Shown here piece after piece: positions 44,916 to 55,611 of a stretch of 64,000 nt of DNA. Numbering within the stretch: the first letter of the stretch is position 1; every line of letters starts with the position of its first letter. Position numbers and translations under genes: made by a program. The notes under the pieces were generated by a model. The model did not search any database and was not told where the DNA came from. It worked only from the letters and a program-made list of their open reading frames with translations. The stretch comes from Viola odorata (Eukaryota; Streptophyta; Magnoliopsida; Malpighiales; Violaceae): positions 14,151,893-14,215,892 of the forward strand of contig OY829545.1 of the NCBI GenBank assembly GCA_963691705.1, in the 5' to 3' direction.

Positions 44916-45791
44916 TCTCTCTACCTCTTGTTCATTGATGTTACAGTAGTCCCAAAAAAAAATCATGCTTTTCGACTGCTGCATTGACCTTGAACTTATT
45001 ATCACCTGCAATGTTGTGTAGATTGAGCACTTGTCTCCAGCTGGTGTAGCTATCGTTGAAGCTAAATAAATATATGTTGTACAATTGGATAATGAGACAC
45101 GAACACGCTTCCAGTTGAGTACTACCAAACACGAACTCGATACAAATGTTTTTTTTTTTTTTAGAATAATGTGTATTAATCTGCTTCAGGGAAAAATAAT
45201 GAAATAAAACAAGCGTTCAAGTCCAGTAATCCAATCAGTCCTCATTTTGGTTGGTGAAGTTGTAATGTTACACTTCTGACGAATTAGTACTGAGAATAGG
45301 ATACAAGTGTGTGATGGTAACCATTCAACGAGTTCGATCATCGTTAGTATTACAATGATAATTAATTCTTTTAAGAAGAACTCGGGCGGTCATTCCAAGA
45401 GAACATTTGTGCAAACTAAATGTATGCTGAAGTTTATGACAACGCTACTACTGGTTTCCTAAAGTGGCACCATATTCATTTCTAACTCATAAAGCTTGCT
45501 GCATTGGCATTTCTAGATGCACACGGCATAGCCATAGGTGTTGAAAAATGACTATCATTTAAGTCAAGCAAAACAATTAAAGAATTATGCGCAAGAAAGA
45601 TCATCACAATGGGAAAATTAACACTTCATCCACTTTCAAGTATGTGCTTCACATTTCAGAACAATAAACTTATTTCCAAAAGACTTGAACTAAGTATGCT
45701 CAACTTAGGAGCCAAACAAACGGATCAGAAAAAAAAACCAACATGGTGCCAAAACAGTCCAGAACACCATCTTTAGAAGGCTAAACAGAAT
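44916..45791. other. Convergent 3' flanks of CGEP and COX5C
   Basis: 3' ends of two convergent genes. No additional gene is supported. A run of T at about 45150-45163 is the only low-complexity feature. Confidence 0.6.
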
Positions 45792-45983
45792 TTACTCGTC
45801 AACAACAACACTGATCTCACCCTTTTCCAACAGATCATAAAATGCTCTCACTTTCCTCTGCTCATTCCAGTGATGCATCTTCCACAAACCACCAGCAGCT
45901 AAGCCAAGTGCAAGCCCGATGCAGAGCTCCTTAATAACACTCGGTCCTTTCAAGGTGGCATGAGCAACCTTACCAGCAGCCAT
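45792..45983 (-). CDS. COX5C: Cytochrome c oxidase subunit 5C, mitochondrial
   Basis: 63-aa inner-membrane subunit of plant complex IV, full length. The N-terminus MAAGKVAHATLKGPSVIKEL leads into one hydrophobic helix (about 20-36, CIGLALGLAAGGLW), then the conserved KMHHWNEQRKVRAFYDLLEKGEI. There is no cleavable presequence, as in other COX5C proteins. The coding part is intronless. The leader is split by an intron (46014-47007), a hallmark of plant COX5C genes, where it strongly boosts expression. Confidence 0.97.
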   Translation of the reverse strand: MAAGKVAHATLKGPSVIKELCIGLALGLAAGGLWKMHHWNEQRKVRAFYDLLEKGEISVVVDE

Positions 45984-46013
45984 TTTGCTTCAGCAGTTAC
46001 ACGCTAACAAAAT

Positions 46014-47007
46014 CTGCAAGCAGTTTTAACATGAAAGACAATCTTTAGAATAAATCAACCTGAAGAAAGTGTTTGAGCACATTATAAAAGCAGAATCAAA
46101 TGGACTCTATTCAATCTCATCATAAACTTTAGACAGAACACAAGTTATTACATAATAGTATCAAGGTCTGTACAATTTGGTATCGATTACACAAACATTT
46201 AATGTCACACAAATCATAAAATGTTTCTACATTGAACCCAAACATGTCGGACTATCTTCTCCTCTATGCAGAAACTTAATCTCACACTACCATATAGAGT
46301 GAACCAAGACATCAATCATGCTATAGTAAAATGAAACCAACACACGTGAGAAGCTAAATAAATAAATCACAACTCCCAAATACTTCTTTTATGGACAAAC
46401 TAACATGAAAAATTAAAAATTCAATGTCACACAAGGCATACCTACAATGAACCAAAGCATATCAGACCATCTTATCCTTTATGCAGAAAGGTAGTCCATA
46501 AAAACCATAATGCTGTTATAGAGTGAACCAAGAAGTATCAGACTATTGTGCAATGAAACAAACACAGGCGAGATAGTAAATAAATGAATAAATCATAACA
46601 CCCAATTTATGACCAAACTAACATGAAAAATTCAATTCATGGTGGCCACTTTTGAAATCGACTGTAAGGTTAACACAATCCATATACGGTAGCAGCACAA
46701 CACACAAGTAAACTACAAAACATAAATCATCCCACCAACAGAATCCAAATTTAATGGAATATTAACAGTAATGGTTATTATACTCGACATTCAATAACAT
46801 CTAATTTGCAACAACAAGCATCATTCTGCTTATTTATTTTCTGGATGCTATGATCTTTTGAAGTTTACGAAAAAAGAACAAGAAAACAAGAGTCATGAGA
46901 TTAAATATATACTTGGATTAGAGTTTCACGTGCGAATAGATCGAGAGAGTAGAACATCGAAACTGAATAGAAAACATGGATCCATAAATCGAAACTAGGG
47001 TTTTTAC
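46014..47007 (-). promoter_or_regulatory. COX5C 5' leader intron
   Basis: Donor CCCAG|GTAAAAACC at 47008/47007 and acceptor CTTGCAG ending at 46014 place a 994-bp intron wholly in the leader. The first exon runs from 47008 to about 47.1 kb. In other plants the COX5C leader intron enhances expression. This copy contains a degenerate tandem duplication of about 215 bp. Confidence 0.8.
46201..46635. repeat. Degenerate 215-bp tandem duplication in the COX5C leader intron
   Basis: Copy 1 (46201-46415) and copy 2 (46424-46635) share ordered landmarks: AATGTCACACAA, TATGCAGAAA, TATAGAGTGAACCAAG, AAATAAATCA and CAAACTAACATGAAAAATT, with substitutions and small indels between. The result is an old direct duplication. 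Confidence 0.8.
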
Positions 47008-47289
47008 CTGGGCGAATGCGAGGAGCTTTTGAAGCAGATAGCGAGAAAGAGAAATTAGCGTCGTCTCGTCTCAATTAGATTTCAACCTCGTTTTAATTTT
47101 GTAAGTCTCTGATTTGCCCTTTGTGTGAACTGTAGGGAAGAGGAGCGTGGGTGTGTTTGTTTGCAAGTTTTAAGATATTCTGCGCTTGGGTTACGGCCCA
47201 ACAATAGCTTCAGGCCTCTAGGCCCGGATTCATATGGATTCAAACTCTACCACTATCACTACCACCACCTCGGCCTATGAAAAATAATA

Positions 47290-47515
47290 CTCCCTCTGTC
47301 CATAATTAATAGATGCGTGTACTGTAGATATGCGTTTCGAGGAAGTCGAACGATTCACTATTTGACTCCAAAAAATTTCGTACTTTTTATCTAACGTACG
47401 TTAATCTATGTCCGAGAAAAAATTCGAAAATTTTTGGAGTCAAATAGTGAGTCGTTCGGTTTCCTCGAGACGCGTATCTACAGGACACGCGTCTATTAAT
47501 TATGGACAGAAGGAG
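47290..47515. mobile_element. Stowaway-like MITE
   Basis: 226 bp bounded by CTCCCTCTGTCCATAATTAA and TTAATTATGGACAGAAGGAG (inverted ends of about 20 bp), flanked by TA on both sides. The inside is itself largely an inverted repeat (GACTCCAAAAA and TTTTTGGAGTC, GCGTATCTACA-type ends), so the transcript would fold into a long hairpin. It lies between the divergent COX5C and propeller genes. Confidence 0.9.
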
Positions 47516-47766
47516 TAATAACTTGGAAGGCTGTACCAATAAATTGGCACAGAAATTGGTCCACTGCTCTCATTTGATTAATTGCCAACCAAGCTGTTGA
47601 AGAACTGATGTGTCCATCCTCCTCCACTTCTCTTTTATCCCTTCAATAGGTATCGGAAACCCACACTTCTCCTCCTGATTCGCTTCACTACCTTCCAAAA
47701 AACCCACCAATATAATTTCCCCCTTTTGTCTCTTTCATTTTCCTTTTTATTTTCCTAATTAATCAA

Positions 47767-49676
47767 ATGGCGCGCTCATGCTGTTCGACGAAATGCCTCC
47801 TCTTCCTCTTCCTCATCTCCGCCATCCCCATCGCTTACATCATCTCTCTCGAAGTGTCCAACGCACCCACCCACGTGTTCCATTACCAGAGCTCCGGCTT
47901 CTTCCGCGAGTGCGCCAAGTGGGACGATGCCAACCGTCGATTCCTCGTCTCCTTCATGGACGGTGGTGTGGGCCAGATTGTAGTGCCGCAGGATCACTCT
48001 CACTACCAGGAGGACGCCGCCGTTTTAAAGGAAGTCACTCTGGTCAAAGACGTTGACTTGGCAGGCAACGCGTCGCTTGGTATCGCGATTGATCGTCCGA
48101 GGAATCGTCTCCTGGTCGTGGTCGCCGACATTCTCCGGCACAGGTTCAACGCCCTCGCCGCTTATGACCTGTCCACGTGGGACCGTCTGTTCCTTACCCC
48201 GCTCTCCGGCCCCAGTAAGTTTAACAAATCCCTCTTTTCTGTAGACGGCATGTTGTTTAGTACTTTCAAATGGTTTATATTTTCTTCCTAGATAATAATT
48301 TCAGAACATTTAAATTGGTGTCATTTTCAATTTGAATTTTAGAATTTTATAACCGCAATGGATTTCTAGTTATACTAAATTTTCAATTGCAAGTTAACTA
48401 ATTTGAATTCGTGACCTAATTCATTACTTTGCAAGAAGTATCATAAAAATGTCAGCAGTCTGATTTAGACTTAGATTATGAACTTTGTGTATGATTGAAC
48501 TGAGCAAGCACATGCGGAGAAAGAAAGCATAAGCTAAGCTAATTCAATTATTTTAGTAATCTTCTCTGGTATCTACTTTATGTTGGTCAAAAATATGCTC
48601 TTGTGTGTAAGGACAAACTCTCCTCAATGCATAGATAGTCAAGAGTCAAGACAATTTTACCTATTTTCTATTACTTGTTAGTTGTTGGTAGATTTGATGT
48701 AGAGACAGACGCAAAGTAGCTCAGCATTTCTGATTGATTGATTGATATGTTTGAAATTTATGAAAAAACAATTTCTTATTAGGAAAAAACAAGTTATGAA
48801 ATTGTCTTAGGTGACGCTTGATAGGGACTTGGAAGGTGAAATGGAGAGGGACCACTACCAAAACACATTAATTGTTCAAAGGATTCATCAATTCGGATAG
48901 ATCTCGTGAGCATTGGTTAGTAAAAGTGTTAATATTAACATTAACTTTCATCGTAGGGTGCACACGCAAGCTATAAAATACAAAGAGGGATGGCCGCGCC
49001 ATATTACATTACAAAATTATAATTACTAATCACAACTCATTATGCCAACAAGATACTGCCTCAAGCATACTTTACAGTTGTGGAAGTGGGTCACATGAGC
49101 ACAACTAATAGTTTGGTCTTAAAACTTGCAGGTAGTGAGACATCTTTTGCAGATGATGTCGCGGTTGATCCAGAAGGTAATGCATATGTTACAGATGCTA
49201 AAGTCAACAAAATTTGGAAAGTTGGGAAGGATGGAAAATTCCTGTCGACTATCAGAAACCCCCTCTTCACTCCCAAAGAGTGGCACAAGAACTTGCTTGG
49301 CTTGAATGGAATAATTTACCATCCAGATGGGCTTTTGATTGCTATTCATACATTTAGTGGCAGTTTATATAAGATTGACATAGCCAAGGGAGATGAGGTG
49401 AAGTTGATTGCGGTAAATGGAGGGTCATTGATGCTTGGAGACGGTCTAGAGCTACTGTCTCCAACCAAACTGGTGGTTGCTGGAAATCCTTCCGCCAGAT
49501 TGGTGGAGAGCTCCGACGGGTGGGAGACAGCTTCTGTTGTGGCGAAGTTTAAAGGCCCTATCCATCGGTTGGCGACAGCCGCGACTGTGAAGGATGGGAG
49601 GGTTTATCTTAACCATATGATTGGTATTGGTTACCCTAAGAAGCATGCACTTGTTGAGGCAGTGTTTTCTAATTGA
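47767..49676 (+). CDS. SMP-30-like six-bladed beta-propeller protein, secretory
   Basis: Two exons (47767-48214, 49132-49676), 993 nt, 330 aa. The N-terminus (ARSCCSTKCLLFLFLISAIP, about 5-27) is a signal peptide or anchor, so the protein is probably endomembrane or apoplastic. The rest has the repeated strands of an SMP-30/gluconolactonase/calcium-dependent phosphotriesterase-type propeller: SLGIAIDRPRNRLLV, DDVAVDPEGNAYVTDA, NGIIYHPDGLLIAIH and MLGDGLEL. Related plant genes are annotated as calcium-dependent phosphotriesterase superfamily members, but the natural substrate is unknown. The junction CCC A|GT AGT joins GTAAGT and TTGCAG splice sites. Confidence 0.9.
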
Positions 49677-50278
49677 TAATAAGAGAACATTAGATTGTTG
49701 TTGTGTGTTGCAAAAGAGTTTTTTGGAGTCAAATTACTGTATCGTTGCTGGCTTCTTTAACTATCAAATACATCCGGATGGAAATTTTATGCTCTCTGTC
49801 TGCTATAACTGCCAAGTAATTCACTTATCTATGAGATTTTGGATTCAGCTGCATAAAGTTTAGCACCGAGAAAGAGAGAACTGATCCTGTTCAAAATAGG
49901 AAAGAAGAAAAACATATTCTGCAGCTTGCAAAATTGAGGCAGGTCCACTTGTAAAATCTCAGCCCAACATTGTGGTTGGGAGATCATAGTTGGATTTTTA
50001 AATCTTAACGATAATTGATAATATAATTATTATTTTTTATATAAAAAAAAAGAAAATCAAATATCAAATATGCTCAATTTCTTTTGTATGATTTTGACGG
50101 GTTTAATAAATAATTTATTTATCTTAAACACCACCCAATCCATATTTTTTTAATCGACTAAATACCTAATCCCACTATCGGGCACGCAATTTTGACTTAA
50201 TGTATGTATAGTGTACCTGTGTATGCTACTGACATGCAAATTTCCTAATCCCATAACGTTGCACGCCTGACCTACTAC
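49677..50278. other. 3' flank of the propeller gene and spacer
   Basis: 3' UTR followed by AT-rich spacer up to the left end of the transposon block at 50279. No gene is seen. Confidence 0.6.
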
Positions 50279-51699
50279 GTGCCTGTTTGGCATTAAGGGT
50301 TGGGTACCCAACCCAACTTTTTTCAACCAAGAAGTTAGTGAAAGTGTTTGGCATTGCATCAGCTCAACTTTCAAGGTGAGAAGTTGGCTTTTGCAAACGA
50401 AGGAAATGGGTTGTTTTTTGGGTTTTGATCACTGGAGGAAATTGGACCAGTGAAAAAAAGTCAGGTCGTTTAAGGACACGGGAAGGAGGAATATCCTCCC
50501 AATTTCTGTTGATTTACTCCTAAACCTGGTATAAAAAACAAAAACTACCCTAATCTCCATCTTCTGCCTCCAACAATCTCCTCTCTCAAAGAAACCCTCG
50601 CCGTTCTCACCTCACTCTTCTCTGTTCCAATTGAACAAACCGTCGCCGTTGTCAAGCCACCCACCTCGCCGTCGTCAAGCCACCCACCGACATCCAGCAC
50701 CAGCAATCGCGGCCCCATCCAGCACCAGCAATCGCACCCTTATTCCGTCCCTTTTCTGCGTTGCTGCTACTCCCTTTTCAAATATAAGCAGCAGAGGTGC
50801 AAATCTTGTTGATTTTAGGTAAGATGACTTGGATTTTCGTGATTCATTTGGCTCCGCGTGTGTTTTTTGGGTGTTTGTTTTAATTTTGATTGGATTTTCA
50901 ATTTTCTGAATACCCATTATTTGTTGTTGCGAATTGGAAATGGATTTTTTGTGTAAGGAAATTAATGGATTGCCTTGAGTTAATTTGTTGTTGTGGTTGA
51001 TTTCCATGGCTACGCATATCATGTGTTTGTAAAAATGCCAAAATGAGTGTTTAGGAAATGGAAATTCCTTTAGCAATAGGGATCACAAGTATATATTTTT
51101 GGTAGCAAGAGTAAAATATTTTTTTCTCGATCGCATTATTCCCTCATCTTCTTCAGTAGGTATAGCAGATCGACTCTTCTCCAATCATTACGGTGAGTTC
51201 CCTTTTCCATCCCTCTCATTATGCATGCATCGATGTTTGAATCATCTTTGAACTAGCAACTCTGGGTTCTGTTTAGTCTTTCACGTCTGCAGTGCAGATC
51301 CCTGTTTTTTTCTTGTTTTCTTTCGTTTATGGCGTTTTATGGATGATATAGCATGTGGGTTTTGGATTTTATGGTTGAATTGGCGAATTATGATCTGGGT
51401 TTTGTGAAATCTTGTGCAGTAATTCGTTTTGTGCAATGTTGTTGTGTGAATTAGGGCTGTACAAGAACCGGCCCGGACCGGGAACCGATCCGGAACCGGC
51501 CTTTTTTTGACCCGGACCGGACCGATCCGGGGTTTTTTTTTTTTTTTTTGACCCGGACCGGACCGGACCGGAACTTCCGGTTCGGTCCGGTTCTCCACCC
51601 CTCTAAATCCGGGAACCGACCCGGAGAACCGGTAGAACCGGAAGTATATATATAAAAAAAATATATAAATATATATAAATATATATATATGTATAATAA

Positions 51700-51782
51700 T
51701 ATCAAAGTTTCCATTTGGTTCAATGGTTAACTCATCACTTTTTGTATTAAAGGAGAGAGGTTCAAATCCTCTTGGCTCCCAC
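51700..51782 (+). repeat. tRNA-like module 1 inside the hAT element
   Basis: Contains TTTGGTTCAATGGTTAAC (box-A-like) and GAGGTTCAAATCCTCTTGG (box-B-like), about 40 nt apart, as in tRNA-derived SINE heads. It is repeated at 52885-52973 with few changes, and the copies are preceded by the same ATATAT tract and AACCGGTAGAACCG sequence, so the segment was duplicated within the element. Confidence 0.7.
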
Positions 51783-51888
51783 TTTTTTTTTCTTTCTAAA
51801 CTTAACTCATTCTCTTTCTTTTTTCCTTCTAAATTATATTAAAATTTCTCATGTATGTATATATTTTTTCTAGTAATATAATTATAAA

Positions 51889-52790
51889 CTCAATTAAAAA
51901 TCCTCATTTTTTTCTTTTTATTTGTTATTTTAAATACAAAATTGTATTAAGGATGTTATATGAACTAAAAAATAAAATTTTAATAGCCATTTATATAGTT
52001 AAGATGACACATACTAGTAATATATTATTGTAAATTGTAATAATCATTTATATAGTTAATATGTATAAATTAAGACCATTAATTATTAATAATATAGTTA
52101 CTAATTATTATCAATTGTCATAGAATTAAAATTTACACATTGTTTAGAGTTTTATGCTTTTAATTTAAATTGTATTAATTTTTAAATTACTAATGTATTA
52201 TGCATTTTTTCTTTTTTCTTTTAAACTCAATTAAATTTAAAAGTCCTCATTTTTTCTTTTTATTTGTTACTTTAAATACAAAATTTTATTAAGGATGTTA
52301 TATTACCTAAGAAGAAAAAATTTAATAGCCATTTATATAGTTAAGATGACACATACTAGTAATATATTATTGTAAATTGTAATAGCCATTTATATAGTTA
52401 ATGTGTATAAAGTAAGACTACTAATTATTAATAATATAGTTTAGGGATTATTATCAATTGTCATAAAATTAAAATTTACTAATTGTTTAGAGTTTTGTGC
52501 TTTTAATTTAAATTGTATTAATGTTTAAATTACTAATGTATTATGCATTTTGTCTTTTTTTCTTTTAAACTCAATTAAAAGTTCTCATTTTTTTTTCTTT
52601 TTATTTGTTAATTTAAATACAAAATTTTCCTAAGGATGTTATATGACCTAAGAAATAAAATTTTAATAGTCATTTATATAGTTAAGATGACACATACTAG
52701 TAATATATAGTTGTAAATTGTAATAGTCATTTATATAGTTAATATGTATAAAATAAGACCATTAATTATTAATAATATAGTTATTAATTA
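51889..52790. repeat. Three tandem copies of a 340-bp AT-rich unit in the hAT element
   Basis: Units begin at about 51889, 52224 and 52567 with AAACTCAATTAAA. Each contains AAGGATGTTATAT, TTAAGATGACACATACTAGT and TTATATAGTTAATATG-type words in the same order. The third unit is partial. Period is about 335-343 bp. Confidence 0.85.
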
Positions 52791-52884
52791 TTATCAATAA
52801 ATAATTAAGGTTCCAATTCTCCAACCTTTAAAATCCGAGAACCGGTAGAACCGAATATATATATATATATATATATATGCACAA

Positions 52885-52973
52885 TGATATCAAAGTTTCC
52901 ATTTGGTTTAATGGTTAACACCTCATCTATTATATTAAAGGGGAGAGGTTCAAATCCTCTTGGCTCCCACTTT
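52885..52973 (+). repeat. tRNA-like module 2 inside the hAT element
   Basis: Second copy of the module at 51700-51782: TTTGGTTTAATGGTTAAC and GAGGTTCAAATCCTCTTGG, preceded by an AT repeat and AACCGGTAGAACCG. Confidence 0.7.
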
Positions 52974-53002
52974 CTTTTTTCCTTCTAAACTTAACTCCTC
53001 CT

Positions 53003-53057
<55 letters not shown>

Positions 53058-53275
53058 GGGTCAGAACCGGAACCGGCCCGGTCCGACCCGGAAAATTCAG
53101 AACCGGCCCGGCCCGGACCGTAAGAGTCCGGTCCGGTCCGGTTCTGTCCAGGCCCAGAACCGTTAATTCCGGTCCGGTCCGGTTCTAGCCCAAGAACCGG
53201 CCCGAACCGGCCCGTGTACACCCCTAGTGTGAATGCGTGTAGGAGACATGCGGTTGCTTCTCGCTTTTCCTACAG

Positions 53276-53385
53276 TGGAGATAACAATGCTGGAGAACAA
53301 CATTGTGGTTTACAAGTTCATCCAAGATCTGCACTTCTTTGTTACTGGAAGTGAGAATGAAAATGAGCTCATCTTGGCTACGATC
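53276..53385 (+). pseudogene. Coatomer zeta subunit (COPZ) gene fragment
   Basis: After an apparent splice acceptor (TTTCCTACAG ending at 53275) the frame reads [20 protein letters not shown], continuing [17 protein letters not shown], a near-perfect match to the conserved core of the zeta-COP longin domain, the COPI coat subunit for Golgi-to-ER traffic. It then diverges where the family continues VLQGFFDAV, and stops soon after. The first exons (usual SCPSVKNILLLDSEG) and the C-terminal half are absent. It lies inside the transposon block, so capture by a transposon is likely. Retention of intron edges argues against a processed copy. Confidence 0.85.
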
Positions 53386-54094
53386 GGGTGGGAACAGCAG
53401 CGATCAAACTCATCCTCACAACACTGTTTCTAGGACACAAGAACTTACTCCTCCTGCAGTTGCATAACTATAAAGAAGATGGGGGAATTGGAGGAGTGGA
53501 GTACTGTTTTGTTTTGTGGTTTGAGTCAACTGTTTTGCAAGTTGAGGCACTTGAAAATTACATGTGCAGCAAGAAACATTGTAAAGTTCACATTTTGTTC
53601 ATTTCATTGTAGATGTTACTCTTTTACAATTTCATGTAGCAGAGCATTATACCCCTCATTCGTTGCGATTGAATTTTCATAATCTTCATAAGTTGAGATT
53701 ACGAGCTCAAAACCTCTTAAGTTTGTATATAGAGTTTACAAATTTTTTAATATAATGCTTTAAACCATGGTATTAATAAGTTTAATTTATTTTATGATAT
53801 TAGATAAATATTAAATTATAAATAAATTGATTAAAAACATATAAAGATACTAAAAATATTAATTCTAACACTTGAAATGAATTATGCCTTTTATGGTCAT
53901 TTTACATTCCAACCATAGTTTTAAAACAGTTTTTACCAAACACCAAAAACAACTTCTGGGTTTCCCCACAGAACTTTTAACAAACATTTACCAAACAGCA
54001 AACTCTGTTCTGAAAAAGTCAGCTTCTGACTTTTTTCCACTGAATTTTTTTCCATTGAACTTTTTTCCACCGAACCGGAACGCCAAACAGGCCC

Positions 54095-55611
54095 TACTTA
54101 CTATGCACATGCTCGGGTTTGGAAAATTACGTACCTGCCCCTCCCTTTTTTATACACATCCCTTTCCTTACAATGAAGCAAAGGTTAATTTGCTACTTTT
54201 ATTTAATTTTAAAGTGGATTCTTTGCTATTGATTCTTGTTTTTATTTTTTAGATTTTAAAATCATAAGTAAAAAATTGATATGATAAAAGATTGAATTGT
54301 GATCAATTTAAAAATAGAGTTGCCTTATGAACAGGAAGAATACACTTGATTTTTAGGATATTATGAGAATCCACGTATCAATTTGAAGAACACTTTTGAT
54401 CCTTATTAGAGGTGGAGAGCCATGAGTGACCATAACCAAAATATTTTTAATATATATACTTATTTGTTACAATTAGAATTTTAGAAAAGTCAAAATTTTA
54501 ATATTTAGATCAAATTAAAATTTGAATTTTTATTTTAACGATCTAAGATGATCGTGCGAGTATTTCATTTCGATGTAATTTTTTTTAGTATACGTGTATA
54601 ATTATTAAGTAAATTAATAATTAGTTAAAAACTACTCCCTCCGGACTTTATTAACTGTCACTTTCCTACGGATTCTTACTGTTCATAATGATTGTCATTT
54701 TACTTGTTAGGGTCCACATTTTTTTACCTTTTCGATCCCATATTTGTTGTACTATTAAAGGATGTATTGACTAATTATTGGACAAAAAATCAAAGTTCGA
54801 TTTGAAATAGAAAAAAAACAAAAACAAAAAAATGGAATTGGTGGCTGCCACTGTGACAGGACGACAGACTTTCAAGTCCAGAGGGAGTATTATATAATAA
54901 TTTTTTATATTAATATTAGTCCACCAAAAAATAAAATCTTCTGATTCTTGTAAACATATTAAGAGGGGATTCCTCCCGGTTATAAAAAAAATATGTATAT
55001 AAAAATAAGTTTTTTAATCATTAAATAAAGTTTTGATGGTATTATAATTTAAAAAAATATAGTTTTTAAAGTGATTAAAACATCTTAAAAAATTTATTTG
55101 TATATACAAACATTTTTATCATATATAAACCAACATCAAATAACTAAAAAATTAATCTTTTTTAAAGGATTGATAATACTCGAATCATATTAATTACTTA
55201 TTTGAAAGGAACAATGGGCACTCTATGTCTCTATCTGCTCCATTAAACTACAAAATAAATTGATGTGTTAATAGTTTTGAACTCGGTTCATTTCAAACGA
55301 ACAACGTCATTACACCATGGGGAAAAAAAGCTTTACAGTTACAGCAGGGCTTTTTTTGTAATTAACCACCTCGGCACTCTCTTTCACAACCTGAAAAAAA
55401 AAGGAAAAACAGAACCGTTATGGTTTGGGGTGGGCTTCTCTGTCACAGTCTGGTCATTTATCGTCTTTCTTTACCCTTTTGTTCTCATTTCCCCCCGTTT
55501 CCTTTCTCACATCTCTCTAGTCTACTCCTCTAAAAAGTAAAACAAATCTCAGATGTCAAAGAAAGCTCTGTTTTTGTTTTGAAGTAAAATTGATACAGAC
55601 CAATACAACTG
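54095..55611. other. AT-rich spacer with a MITE, upstream of the TBL gene
   Basis: No gene is supported. It contains the Stowaway-like element at 54635-54887, and from about 55.3 kb the promoter and CT-rich leader of the TBL gene. Confidence 0.6.
54635..54887. mobile_element. Stowaway-like MITE
   Basis: 253 bp bounded by CTCCCTCCGGACTTTATTAA and CTTTCAAGTCCAGAGGGAG, flanked by TA. No coding capacity. The internal sequence differs from the elements at 47290 and 60374, so it belongs to another subfamily. Confidence 0.85.

Larger units (their letters stand above)
51452..53226. mobile_element. Non-autonomous hAT-type element, 1775 bp
   Basis: Flanked by an exact 8-bp duplication GTGTGAAT (51444-51451 and 53227-53234), the hAT signature. 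The ends are TAGGGCTGTACAAG and GTGTACACCCCTA, inverted with mismatches, followed inward by GC-rich arrays of CCGGACCGG/GAACCGG words. The core is AT-rich with three tandem copies of about 340 bp, two tRNA-like box A/box B modules, AT repeats and a long poly-A tract (53005-53054). It has no transposase coding capacity. Confidence 0.9.
50279..54094. mobile_element. Nested element with GTGCCTGTTTGGC ends, carrying a gene fragment
   Basis: The left end GTGCCTGTTTGGC (50279-50291) and the right end GCCAAACAGGCCC (54082-54094) are inverted repeats with one mismatch. The flanks are TAC on both sides (50276-50278 and 54095-54097). Ends of the GGGCCTGTTTGG type are common in PIF/Harbinger-Tourist transposons. 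Subterminal words (GTGTTTGG, AGAAGTTG) occur near both ends. Inside are a gene-like leader with an apparent donor (50560-51195), a coatomer-zeta exon fragment (53276-53385) and a later hAT-type insertion (51452-53226). Without the hAT element it would be about 2.0 kb. No transposase is seen, so this is a Pack-type non-autonomous element. Superfamily assignment is tentative. Confidence 0.6.
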
